Shown piece by piece: positions 1 to 7,500 of a DNA stretch of 64,000 nt (position 1 is its first letter; each line of letters starts with the position of its first letter). The notes under the pieces were generated by a model. It worked only from the letters and a program-made list of their open reading frames with translations, was not told the origin of the DNA and did not search any database. This stretch comes from Hymenobacter terricola (GTDB lineage Bacteria; Bacteroidota; Bacteroidia; Cytophagales; Hymenobacteraceae). A program made the position numbers and the translations under genes. The stretch covers positions 1 through 64,000 of the forward strand of contig NZ_JAGEMO020000021.1 of NCBI RefSeq assembly GCF_017921975.2. Reading direction: 5' to 3'.

Positions 1-21
1 CAACGCCACAACGACCCACCC

Positions 22-423
22 ATGCCCCCCCCCGCTGACCCCTACCTGCCCCAAGACAAAATCTTCACAGCCGATAAAAAGCAGTACGCCAAACTAGACC
101 TAAAAGAACGCGCCCGAGACATGCGCCACGAGCCCACCCCGGCCGAAGCAAAAATGTGGCAACTCCTGCGTGGCAATCAACTCGGCATAAAATTCCGCCG
201 CCAGCACAGCATTGACCGCTACATCGCAGACTTCGTCTGCCTCTCGCACAAACTAATTATAGAACTAGACGGAGCCGGCCACCTCGAACCCGACCAAGCC
301 GATTACGACAACGGCCGCACCGCCTACCTACAAGAACTAGGCTACCGCATTCTCCGCTTCTCCAATGAGCAAGCCCTCAACCTCCCCCGCCGCGTCCTAG
401 CCACCATCAAAGCCATCCTCTAA
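22..423 (+). CDS. DUF559-family endonuclease-like protein
   Basis: This 133-residue protein matches the DUF559 family, whose fold is related to very-short-patch-repair and other restriction-like nucleases. The conserved block runs from about residue 38 (TPAEAKMWQLLR) through FRRQHSIDRYIADFV to LIIELDGAGH; the Asp of IADF and the Glu/Asp of IELDG are where the family's catalytic acids lie. An N-terminal extension of about 35 residues precedes the domain. The activity of DUF559 proteins is mostly unproven, so nuclease function is inferred. A perfect 10-bp hairpin follows 27 bases after the stop and then carA begins. Such genes tend to be multicopy in Bacteroidota. The upstream flank lies outside the window. 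Confidence 0.8.
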   Translation: MPPPADPYLPQDKIFTADKKQYAKLDLKERARDMRHEPTPAEAKMWQLLRGNQLGIKFRRQHSIDRYIADFVCLSHKLIIELDGAGHLEPDQADYDNGRTAYLQELGYRILRFSNEQALNLPRRVLATIKAIL

Positions 424-450
424 AACGCACACCCACCCCGAAAGAACACT

Positions 451-487
451 CCCCCTCTCCTTTTCGGAGAGGGGGCCGGGGGGTGAG
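451..487. repeat. G/C-rich hairpin repeat upstream of carA
   Basis: A perfect 10-bp inverted repeat (CCCCCTCTCC at 451-460, GGAGAGGGGG at 466-475) encloses the loop TTTTC and is followed by CCGGGGGGTGAGG. It lies between the DUF559 gene and carA. No T run follows, so it is not a classic terminator; it could be a REP-like repeat or affect carA expression. A palindrome with a related outer motif (CTCACCCCCGGCC) lies near 63.2 kb. Confidence 0.7.
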
Positions 488-503
488 GCGCAACGTCCGC
501 ACA

Positions 504-1580
504 ATGCCCCAAGTAACCCTAACTCTCGAAGACGGCACCTCCATCACCGGCGAATCCTTCGGCGCGTTCACCTCCGCCGCCGGCGAAGTCGTGTTCAGCA
601 CGGCCATGACGGGCTACCCCGAAAACCTCACCGACCCGTCCTTCGCCGGCCAGATTCTGGTGCTCACCACCCCCATGGTGGGCAACTACGGCGTACCCGG
701 CGAGGAATTGTACGAGTCGATTTCGAAAATTTTCGAGTCCGACAAGATTCACATTGCCGGGCTGGTCGTCAACTACTACTCTGAGGAGCACAGCCACTGG
801 AACGCCGCCAAAAGCCTCGGCGACTGGCTGAAGGAGTATAACATCCCCGGCATCTGCGGCGTCGATACCCGCATGCTCACCAAGAAGCTGCGCGAGAAAG
901 GCGCGATGCTGGGCAAAATCGTGGCCGACGACGACGTGCCCTTCCACGACCCCAACCTCGACAACCTGGTGGCGCAGGTGAGCCCGGCCGGCATCCAACA
1001 CTACGGCAGCGGCCAGCACAAAATCGTACTGGTAGACTGCGGCACCAAAACCAACATCATCCGCTGCTTCCTGGAGCGCGACGTGGAGCTGATTCGCGTG
1101 CCCTGGGACTACGATTTCACGACCCTGGCCTACGATGGCCTGTTCCTAAGCAACGGCCCCGGCGACCCCAAAATGTGCGAAGCCACCATCCGGCACCTGC
1201 AAAAGGCCCTGGCGCAGGACAAGCCCATTTTCGGCATCTGCCTGGGCAGCCAGCTCATGGGCCTCGCGGCGGGCGGCGACACCTTCAAGCTGAAATACGG
1301 CCACCGCAGCCACAACCAGCCCGTGAAACTCACCGGCACCCAGCGCTGCTACATCACCAGCCAGAACCACGGCTTCGCAGTGGATACTGAAACGCTACCC
1401 GCCGAGTGGCAGATGCTGTTCGAGAACCTGAACGACGGCACCTGCGAAGGCATCAAGCACACGTCCAAGCCGTTCTTCTCCACCCAGTTTCACCCCGAAG
1501 CCGCCGGCGGGCCGGAGGATACGGAGTTTCTGTTTGATGACTTTTTGAAAGCGGTGGTGGAGTATAAAAACGGTAAGTAG
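504..1580 (+). CDS. carA: Carbamoyl-phosphate synthase small (glutaminase) subunit
   Basis: CarA hydrolyses glutamine and passes ammonia to CarB, which makes carbamoyl phosphate for pyrimidine and arginine synthesis. The 358-residue protein has the N-terminal CarA domain (starting MPQVTLTLEDG) and a C-terminal class I glutamine amidotransferase domain. The nucleophile is Cys246 in GICLGSQ, with His330 and Glu332 in QFHPEA. The ATG at 504 is chosen because an in-frame GTG at 483 lies in the hairpin repeat and would add seven non-conserved residues. carB lies 820 bases downstream on the same strand, separated by a repeat-bounded two-gene insert. Confidence 0.97.
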   Translation: MPQVTLTLEDGTSITGESFGAFTSAAGEVVFSTAMTGYPENLTDPSFAGQILVLTTPMVGNYGVPGEELYESISKIFESDKIHIAGLVVNYYSEEHSHWNAAKSLGDWLKEYNIPGICGVDTRMLTKKLREKGAMLGKIVADDDVPFHDPNLDNLVAQVSPAGIQHYGSGQHKIVLVDCGTKTNIIRCFLERDVELIRVPWDYDFTTLAYDGLFLSNGPGDPKMCEATIRHLQKALAQDKPIFGICLGSQLMGLAAGGDTFKLKYGHRSHNQPVKLTGTQRCYITSQNHGFAVDTETLPAEWQMLFENLNDGTCEGIKHTSKPFFSTQFHPEAAGGPEDTEFLFDDFLKAVVEYKNGK

Positions 1581-1592
1581 AACGAGCAGTAC

Positions 1593-1657
1593 GGAGCAAT
1601 CAGAACGTCATGCTGAGCGGAGCGCAGCGAAGTCGAAGCATCTCTACCGCTTCGTTG
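1593..1657. repeat. Left arm of 65-bp inverted repeat (AACGTCATGC family)
   Basis: This arm begins GGAGCAATCAGAACGTCATG and ends CTCTACCGCTTCGTTG. It matches the reverse complement of 2310-2374 at 63 of 65 positions. Its core matches the arms at 11.25, 50.04 and 61.7 kb. Confidence 0.85.
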
Positions 1658-1680
1658 CAACGAACTAATTATTCCCTTAC

Positions 1681-1971
1681 ATGTACGTCTACATTCTGAC
1701 CAATCAAACCCAAACTGTTCTGTATATCGGTGTCACCAACGACCTTACGCGGCGACTTTACGAACATAGCAGCGGCCGGGGCGACGCAGGGAAATTCACC
1801 GGGCGGTATCAGGCTGATTTGCTGGTGTATTTTGAAATTTGCCCTGATGCTGTACAAGCCATAGAGCGAGAAAAACAACTAAAACGCTGGACACGCCGCA
1901 AGAAAGACGCATTAATTGCCGCGTTTAATCCGACTTGGAAATCAATTGATTTAGAGACTTGGGAAGGCTGA
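1681..1971 (+). CDS. Single-domain GIY-YIG nuclease
   Basis: This 96-residue protein is a minimal GIY-YIG domain of the UvrC N-terminal/YhbQ type. Visible signature residues are Tyr4 (YVYI, in place of GIY), Tyr15 in YIG, Arg24/Arg25, His29, the metal-binding Glu62 (AIEREKQLK) and Asn83 (FNPTW). All catalytic positions are intact, so the enzyme could be active on DNA. No DNA-binding domain is attached. The gene lies in the loop of a long inverted repeat together with a barstar-like gene. Such stand-alone domains are often multicopy in Bacteroidota; the substrate is unknown. The start is the ATG that gives the canonical MYVYIL N-terminus. Confidence 0.92.
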   Translation: MYVYILTNQTQTVLYIGVTNDLTRRLYEHSSGRGDAGKFTGRYQADLLVYFEICPDAVQAIEREKQLKRWTRRKKDALIAAFNPTWKSIDLETWEG

Positions 1972-1995
1972 ACTTAACGAAGCAAAAGATACAAA

Positions 1996-2295
1996 ATGAT
2001 GCAAATCACAATTGACGGCTTGTTAATCAACAACCTCAGCGACTTCTACGACCAGATTGAAAAACATCTGATAGTGGGCGAATGTCCTTGGGGCCGGAAT
2101 CTGGATTCGCTTGACGAAATCGTGATGTACAGGTTCAATTACACAGATGATACAAGTTCGAATGTGACCGAAATTTTATGGTCTAATTCTATTGAGTCTG
2201 CACAAAAGCTGAATCAAGGGGAAAGACAAAATCTATTCGAAATTTTAGTTGAAACTCTGAGTGGCAACAGCGAAATGAAATTGACTCTTGCTTAG
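1996..2295 (+). CDS. Barstar-family (ribonuclease inhibitor-like) protein
   Basis: This 99-residue protein resembles barstar: a short N-terminal strand (ITIDGLLI), a helix (DFYDQIEKHL), then WGRNLDSLDEIV, which aligns with the barnase-binding YGxNLDALWD loop. Asp37 matches barstar Asp35; the second key acid (Asp39 in barstar) appears as Glu41 or Asp40. Barstar-like proteins inhibit ribonucleases or act as orphan immunity proteins; no barnase-like gene is visible nearby. The gene is clearly more AT-rich than its neighbours, suggesting acquisition. It starts 24 bases after the GIY-YIG stop, probably as one transcription unit. Confidence 0.7.
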   Translation: MMQITIDGLLINNLSDFYDQIEKHLIVGECPWGRNLDSLDEIVMYRFNYTDDTSSNVTEILWSNSIESAQKLNQGERQNLFEILVETLSGNSEMKLTLA

Positions 2296-2309
2296 ACTAA
2301 TACTGACCC

Positions 2310-2374
2310 CAACGAAGCGGTAGAGATGCTTCGACTCCGCTGCGCTCCGCTCAACATGACGTTCTGATTGCTCC
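2310..2374. repeat. Right arm of 65-bp inverted repeat (AACGTCATGC family)
   Basis: This arm begins CAACGAAGCGGTAGAGATGC and is the inverted partner of 1593-1657 with two mismatches. It ends 26 bases before the carB start. Confidence 0.85.
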
Positions 2375-2400
2375 TAGCAGTCTGTTACCCAACTCTTAGC

Positions 2401-5400
2401 ATGAACAAACCCAACAAAGTACTCATCCTCGGTTCCGGCGCGCTGAAAATTGGCGAGGCCGGCGAGTTCGATTATTCCGGCTCGCAGGCCCTCAAGGCGC
2501 TGAAGGAGGAAGGCATCCGCACCATCCTCATCAACCCCAACATTGCCACCGTGCAGACCTCCGACGGCATGGCCGACGACGTGTACTTCCTGCCCGTGAC
2601 GCCCTACTTCGTGGAGGAGGTTATCAAAAAAGAGCGGCCCGATGGCATTCTGGTGGCCTTTGGCGGCCAAACGGCCCTGAACTGCGCCGTGGCTCTGTAC
2701 CGCGCCGGCGTGTTCGAGCAGTACCACGTGCAGGTGCTGGGCACGCCCGTGCAGGCTATCATCGACACCGAGGACCGGGAGATTTTCAAGGTCAAGCTCG
2801 ACCAAATTGGCGTGCTCTCGGCCCGCAGCGTGGCCTGCACCAGCATGGCCGAGGCCCTGGCCGCCGGCGAAACCATCGGCTTTCCCATCATCGTGCGGGC
2901 CGCGTTTGCGCTGGGCGGGCTGGGCAGCGGCTTCGCTAATAATATGGACGAATTGCAGGCCCTGGCCCGGCAGGCCTTCACGACGTCGGACCAGATTCTG
3001 GTGGAAGAATCGCTGAAGGGCTGGAAGGAAGTGGAGTATGAAGTGGTGCGCGACCAGTTTGATAACTGCATCACGGTCTGCAACATGGAGAACTTCGACC
3101 CCATCGGCATCCACACCGGCGAGAGCATCGTGGTGGCCCCGTCGCAGACCTTGAGCAACCGCGAGTACCACAAGCTGCGCAGCATCGGCATCAAAACTAT
3201 CCGGCACCTGGGCATCGTGGGCGAGTGCAACATTCAGTACGCCCTCGACCCCGTTTCCGAAGATTACCGCGTGATTGAGGTGAATGCCCGCCTCTCGCGC
3301 TCGTCGGCGCTGGCCTCGAAGGCGACGGGCTACCCGCTGGCCTTCGTGGCCGCCAAGCTGAGCCTGGGCTACTCGCTGGCCGAGCTGAAAAACAGCGTTA
3401 CGCAGACGACATCGGCATTTTTTGAACCCGCCCTCGACTACGTGGTGGTGAAGCTGCCGCGCTGGGACCTGGGCAAATTCTCGGGCGTGAACCGCCAGAT
3501 TGGCTCGGCCATGAAGAGCGTGGGCGAGGTAATGGCCATCGGAAAATCGTTCGAGGAAGCCATTCAGAAGGGCCTGCGGATGCTCGATACCGGCAAGCGC
3601 GGCTTCGTGGCCAACCGGCCCGAAAGCATCGAGAAAGACACGATTGACAAGCTGCTGAGCGAGCCGAACGAGGAGCGCATCTTCGCCATCAACAGCGCTT
3701 TCGAGGCCGGCTACACGCTGGAGCAGGTGCACCAGCTGACCAAGATTGACCACTGGTTTTTGCAGCGCCTGTTCACCATTTTCGAGCTGGGCCAGCAGTT
3801 GGCCGCCGGCCGCATCATTGGCCTGGATTCTTTGGAAACCAAGCTGTTGCGCGAGGTGAAGAAAGCTGGTTTCTCGGACCAGCAGATTGCCGTGCAGCTG
3901 CTGGGCGAAGGCGACGTGAAGGCCGACGAGCTGCGCGTGCGCGCCCGCCGCAAGGCCCTGGGCGTGCTGCCCGTGGTGAAGCAGATTGACACGCTGGCCG
4001 CCGAATTCCCGGCCAAAACCAACTACCTCTACACCACCTACCACGGTACCGAAAACGACCTGGACCGCGAAACCGCGAAGTCCATCGTGGTGCTGGGCTC
4101 GGGCGTGTACCGCATCGGCTCGTCGGTGGAGTTCGACTGGTGCGGCGTGCAGGCCGTGCAAACGGCCGCCGAGGAGGGCTACAAAACCATCCTCATCAAC
4201 TACAACCCCGAAACCGTTTCGACCGACTACGACGTGAGCGACCGGCTCTACTTCGAAGAGCTGAGCTTCGAGCGGGTGATGGACATTCTGGATTTCGAGC
4301 AGCCCGGCGGGGTGATTCTGAGCACCGGCGGCCAGATTCCCAACAACTTAGCCATGCGCCTCGAAGAAGCCCACGCGCCCATTCTGGGCACCACGGCCGC
4401 GCACATTGATGAGGCCGAGAACCGCCACAAGTTCAGCCGAATCATGGACGAGCTGGGCATTGCCCAGCCGCGCTGGAAGGAGCTGACCTCGCTGGAAGCC
4501 ATGAACGGGTTTGTGCGGGAGGTGGGCTACCCGGTGCTCATCCGGCCGAGCTACGTGTTATCGGGCGCAGCCATGAACGTGGTTTCCAATGCCTTCGAGC
4601 TGGAAGAATTCCTGAAAGCAGCCAAGGAAGTAAGCGCCGAATACCCGGTGGTGGTGTCCGAATTCATGCAGGAAGCCAAGGAAATTGAGCTGGACGCGGT
4701 GGCCGATAAGGGCGAAATCGTGAGCTACGCCATTTCCGAGCACGTCGAGTTTGCCGGCGTACACTCCGGCGACGCCACCATGTACTACCCGCCCCAAAAG
4801 GTGTACGTGGGCACCATCCGCAAGCTCAAAATCATTGCCGAAAAGGTGGCCAAGCGCTACGAAATCAGCGGCCCGTTCAACATCCAGTTCCTGGAAAAAG
4901 ACGGGGCCATCAGCGTGATTGAGTGCAACCTGCGGGCCTCGCGCAGCTACCCCTTCGTGTCGAAAATCTCGGGCAACAACCTTATCAAGAAGGCCACGCA
5001 AGTGCTGCTGGGCAAGCAAGTACCCCGCGACGAAAGCGAGCGGGTCTACGACCTGCCCTTCGTGGGCGTGAAGGCCCCGCAGTTCTCCTTCACCCGTCTG
5101 CCCGGTGCCGACCCGGTGATGCGCGTCGACATGGTGAGCACCGGCGAAGTGGGCTGCCTGGGCGACACCGCCGAGGAAGCCCTGCTGAAATCGATGCTGA
5201 GCGTGGGCTACAAAATCCCCGAGAAAACAGTGCTCATTTCCGGCGGCCCCATCCAGTCGAAAGTGGCGCTGCTCTCCGCCACCGAACTGCTGGTGAAGCG
5301 CGGCTACCAGATTTACGCCACCCAGGGCACCCACCGCTTCTTCGCCGAAAACAACGTGCCATCGAGCCTCCTCTTCTGGCCCGACGACATGCAGGAGCCC

Positions 5401-5631
5401 AACGTGCTGACCTACCTGAAGGAGAAGAAAATCGACCTTGTAATTAATATCCCGAAAAACCTCTCGAAAGGCGAGCTGGATAACGACTACAAAATCCGCC
5501 GCACCGCCGTGGATTCCGGCGTACCGCTGCTGACGAATGCGCGGCTGGCAAAGGCGTTTATTCAGGCGTTTTGTACGCTGGAGATGAAGGATTTGAAGAT
5601 TAAGAGCTGGAACGAGTATAAGGCGATGTAG
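2401..5631 (+). CDS. carB: Carbamoyl-phosphate synthase large subunit
   Basis: CarB makes carbamoyl phosphate from bicarbonate, ammonia from CarA, and two ATP. The 1076-residue length is normal. It contains two homologous synthetase halves, each with a pre-ATP-grasp and an ATP-grasp domain: the first starts VLILGSGALKIGEAGEFDYS, the second VLGSGVYRIGSSVEFDW near residue 564. A linker oligomerisation segment lies between them, and a C-terminal MGS-like regulatory domain starts at about residue 943 (KTVLISGGPIQSK). The ATG at 2401 gives the conserved start MNKPNKVLILG; an upstream in-frame codon at 2368 lies in the inverted repeat. Sequence is intact throughout. Confidence 0.98.
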   Translation: MNKPNKVLILGSGALKIGEAGEFDYSGSQALKALKEEGIRTILINPNIATVQTSDGMADDVYFLPVTPYFVEEVIKKERPDGILVAFGGQTALNCAVALYRAGVFEQYHVQVLGTPVQAIIDTEDREIFKVKLDQIGVLSARSVACTSMAEALAAGETIGFPIIVRAAFALGGLGSGFANNMDELQALARQAFTTSDQILVEESLKGWKEVEYEVVRDQFDNCITVCNMENFDPIGIHTGESIVVAPSQTLSNREYHKLRSIGIKTIRHLGIVGECNIQYALDPVSEDYRVIEVNARLSRSSALASKATGYPLAFVAAKLSLGYSLAELKNSVTQTTSAFFEPALDYVVVKLPRWDLGKFSGVNRQIGSAMKSVGEVMAIGKSFEEAIQKGLRMLDTGKRGFVANRPESIEKDTIDKLLSEPNEERIFAINSAFEAGYTLEQVHQLTKIDHWFLQRLFTIFELGQQLAAGRIIGLDSLETKLLREVKKAGFSDQQIAVQLLGEGDVKADELRVRARRKALGVLPVVKQIDTLAAEFPAKTNYLYTTYHGTENDLDRETAKSIVVLGSGVYRIGSSVEFDWCGVQAVQTAAEEGYKTILINYNPETVSTDYDVSDRLYFEELSFERVMDILDFEQPGGVILSTGGQIPNNLAMRLEEAHAPILGTTAAHIDEAENRHKFSRIMDELGIAQPRWKELTSLEAMNGFVREVGYPVLIRPSYVLSGAAMNVVSNAFELEEFLKAAKEVSAEYPVVVSEFMQEAKEIELDAVADKGEIVSYAISEHVEFAGVHSGDATMYYPPQKVYVGTIRKLKIIAEKVAKRYEISGPFNIQFLEKDGAISVIECNLRASRSYPFVSKISGNNLIKKATQVLLGKQVPRDESERVYDLPFVGVKAPQFSFTRLPGADPVMRVDMVSTGEVGCLGDTAEEALLKSMLSVGYKIPEKTVLISGGPIQSKVALLSATELLVKRGYQIYATQGTHRFFAENNVPSSLLFWPDDMQEPNVLTYLKEKKIDLVINIPKNLSKGELDNDYKIRRTAVDSGVPLLTNARLAKAFIQAFCTLEMKDLKIKSWNEYKAM

Positions 5632-5637
5632 TCGTTG

Positions 5638-5676
5638 AACGTCATGTTGAGCGAAGTCGAAGCATCTCCACCGCTT
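5638..5676. repeat. Half copy of AACGTCATGC repeat family
   Basis: Starting 7 bases after the carB stop, AACGTCATGTTGAGCGAAGT and the following GAAGCATCTC match one arm of the repeat family. No inverted partner is seen nearby, so this is a solitary arm. Confidence 0.7.
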
Positions 5677-5716
5677 GCTTGACAGACAAATTCTTTACCA
5701 ATTGGGCTTTTAAAGC

Positions 5717-6358
5717 ATGCGAACCATATTTGGTTTTTTCCTAATGCTGATTATTGCCAGTTGCTCTCACGCAAGAAAGCAGCAAGAAGCTATTGTAAGC
5801 GCACGGAATATTGAGTTACGAGACTCAATATTCCGTGCTCAGCATTTTGACACTGGCTATATTTATTCGAAGCCAGTATGCCCATTATATAATAAGAAAC
5901 CTTTATTGAAAATAGGTCAGAGAGTTTCTGAACTTCCCAAAGAGCTCGGCTATCGGTTCGACCCTAATCTTGACTTTCAAGAATATTACGGAGTCATTAC
6001 TGACTATTTATCTCTTTCCGAGTATTTTACGATTACACAATCAAAAGGGTCGGTTAATGGGATTGTACTATTTGCAGCCGATGAACGTGACAACAGAATT
6101 TTCCACCTAAAAGGAAATTGGTTGTTTGATACAGATACTTCAAGAGCTGAAACAATTGCCGCTTTAGATTCTCTGAGAAAAAAGGTGTTTCCGTGTTTAC
6201 CGCCAGCCAAAGCACTACTTAAAAGGCGTTCAATGAAAATCAACAACGGGGATTTCACGGAAATATTCGAGCTGACTACACCTAAGGAAGCAGAAAAAGA
6301 CAGTTCCGCTTTTCAGAAATACGATTTGCATTACAGCGTTTCTTTGAATCCCAAGTAG
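5717..6358 (+). CDS. Predicted lipoprotein of unknown function
   Basis: This 213-residue protein begins with a short hydrophobic signal ending in a lipobox (LIIASC, Cys16), so it should be lipid-anchored after cleavage. The mature part is soluble and mixed alpha/beta with no motif I recognise. Base composition is strikingly AT-rich compared with carB and the carbamoyltransferase, suggesting recent acquisition. It follows carB by 85 bases, including a half repeat, and a 218-base gap with nothing recognisable follows. Function unknown. Confidence 0.7.
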   Translation: MRTIFGFFLMLIIASCSHARKQQEAIVSARNIELRDSIFRAQHFDTGYIYSKPVCPLYNKKPLLKIGQRVSELPKELGYRFDPNLDFQEYYGVITDYLSLSEYFTITQSKGSVNGIVLFAADERDNRIFHLKGNWLFDTDTSRAETIAALDSLRKKVFPCLPPAKALLKRRSMKINNGDFTEIFELTTPKEAEKDSSAFQKYDLHYSVSLNPK

Positions 6359-6576
6359 ACGCAGCTACTGAACAGAATTACCCTCGCCGCACCGCACGGT
6401 TTTTCCACCTCACCACCCAACTGCCCCCGAAACTGAAGAAGTCCCCGGTACAGGAACACCGAGGGCTTCGAAGAAGAAGGGGGAAACGCACTAAATTTCT
6501 CGGTCCAATGAGCACCAACAGTAACATTCGCTCCCGCAGTAGCGTTGCGTAGCCAGCAGTTCCTGAAACCTTTGAT

Positions 6577-6798
6577 TTGATGCAGCCCGTTTTCAAAACC
6601 CGCGACAAAGCCGCAGCCGAGGCCGAGCAGCGCCGTTACTACTGGGCCATGACACCCGAGCAGCGGCTGGCGCTGGCCGTGCGCCTGAACGAGCACGCCC
6701 GCTACCTTTACGCGGCCAACCCGGCCAATGCCTTGGTGCCGCCCGATGGAAGACGAGTACTTAAATCTGCTGCGCCTATTCCACGCCGAAAGCGCTGA
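6577..6798 (+). CDS. Small protein overlapping a nucleotidyltransferase gene
   Basis: This 73-residue basic protein contains the segment WAMTPEQRLALAVRLNEHAR. It resembles the short partner proteins (TPEERL-type helix) often found directly before single-domain nucleotidyltransferases. Its last 53 bases overlap the next gene in another frame, which implies translational coupling. A two-gene antitoxin/toxin-like module is plausible but inferred from arrangement only. The first Met could be either of the two adjacent ATGs. Confidence 0.55.
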   Translation: MMQPVFKTRDKAAAEAEQRRYYWAMTPEQRLALAVRLNEHARYLYAANPANALVPPDGRRVLKSAAPIPRRKR

Positions 6799-7189
6799 GT
6801 ATGTCATTGTGGGCGGCTACGCGGTAATTGCGCACGGCTTCCCACGCACCACTGCCGACCTCGATATTCTGGTGCGTCCCACGCCGGCAAATGCGCAACG
6901 TGTCTTGCGGGCCTTGGAGCGGTTTGGCTACGTGGACGGTGAGTTTGAAACCGCCGATTTCACTACCACGCCGAATTTCTTATCCTTCAGTTCCAACGGT
7001 GTCTGGATTGATTTGATGACGCAGCTGCTGGGGGTGAGTTTCGAGGAATGCCTCACCGACTCTTTACAGCTACAGTTCGGGGATGTGCCAGTTCGCTACA
7101 TCGGCTTAGCCGCGCTACGGACAGCCAAGCGGGCCAGTGGCCGGCCGCAGGATTTGCGCGACTTAGAGAACCTCCCGGAAGCTCCTTAA
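6746..7189 (+). CDS. Nucleotidyltransferase-fold protein (MNT/AbiEii-like)
   Basis: This 147-residue protein has the minimal polymerase-beta-like nucleotidyltransferase core: VIVGGYAVIAHGFPRTTADLDILV gives the GG motif followed by the D-x-D pair (Asp34 and Asp36 approximately), and GVWIDLMTQ provides the third acid. Substrates of related enzymes vary; several act as toxins that modify tRNA or partner proteins. The start at 6746 (MEDEYLNLLRLF) is preferred over 6728, which would add six residues without conserved character. It overlaps the preceding small ORF. A 311-base gap holding palindromic motifs follows. Confidence 0.8.
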   Translation: MEDEYLNLLRLFHAESAEYVIVGGYAVIAHGFPRTTADLDILVRPTPANAQRVLRALERFGYVDGEFETADFTTTPNFLSFSSNGVWIDLMTQLLGVSFEECLTDSLQLQFGDVPVRYIGLAALRTAKRASGRPQDLRDLENLPEAP

Positions 7190-7500
7190 CTGTCAAGCGT
7201 CGCCATCCCGTTGCTTTTAGCTGCCGCAAATCCAGTTCAAAACTGGTCAGGGCAATGCGGTTGGGCTTGAATCGCTCTGTTGTTACATGGCAACGGAAAT
7301 TTACCAACCATGTAACAACGGATGTTACATGGTTGGGGAAATTTCTCCGCGATGTAACATTTTCCCGCTTATACAGCCACATAGCGGCTTTTTATCGCCA
7401 GGCAAACGGGCTTGCCCTGGCTGCCTCTCCCAGCCCGGGCTATTTGGTTGAGCGGCTTCTTTTTTCTACGATGCCGTTCTTGCGGAATAATTCGAAAATC
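7190..7500. other. Non-coding gap upstream of the carbamoyltransferase gene
   Basis: This 311-base gap has no convincing gene, although frames stay open on both strands. Its only clear structure is the duplicated palindrome at 7281-7359. No TTG-N19-21-TAnnTTTG promoter pair was found in it. Confidence 0.6.
7281..7359. promoter_or_regulatory. Two 37-bp palindromic units with TGTTACAT half-sites, possible operator
   Basis: Two units (7281-7317 and 7323-7359) each have the form TGTTACATGG, six bases, AAATTT, then an inverted (CC)ATGTAACA. The 5-base spacer ACGGA gives a 42-base period, four helical turns. The right half of unit 1 and left half of unit 2 also form a perfect 14-bp stem (7304-7317 with 7323-7336). 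It lies 142 bases upstream of the carbamoyltransferase start. A duplicated regulator site or a REP-like structure are both possible. Confidence 0.5.

Larger units (their letters stand above)
1585..2381. mobile_element. Candidate mobile unit: inverted repeats around GIY-YIG and barstar genes
   Basis: Arms of 65 bases at 1593-1657 and 2310-2374 are inverted copies with two mismatches. They enclose the GIY-YIG nuclease and barstar-like genes. Just outside lies the direct repeat AGCAGT (1585-1590 and 2376-2381), compatible with a target-site duplication. Removing everything between the two copies plus one copy leaves 29 bases between the carA stop and the carB start, a normal operon spacing. The arms belong to the short palindromic repeat family found elsewhere in the window, where the two arms are separated by only a few tens of bases, so here the genes occupy the loop. 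No transposase is present; mobility is inferred. Confidence 0.55.

Noticed and set aside
2374..4161. 595-residue open frame antisense to carB
   Set aside because: High GC produces long open antisense frames. The sequence is His/Gly/Val-rich with no domain, whereas carB on the other strand is fully conserved.
6331..6807. 158-residue minus-strand open frame
   Set aside because: It overlaps the better supported small ORF and nucleotidyltransferase on the plus strand and has no recognisable features.
7048..7500. Upstream in-frame extension of the carbamoyltransferase
   Set aside because: The extension reads through the palindromic repeats and overlaps the nucleotidyltransferase; the enzyme's conserved start is at 7501.
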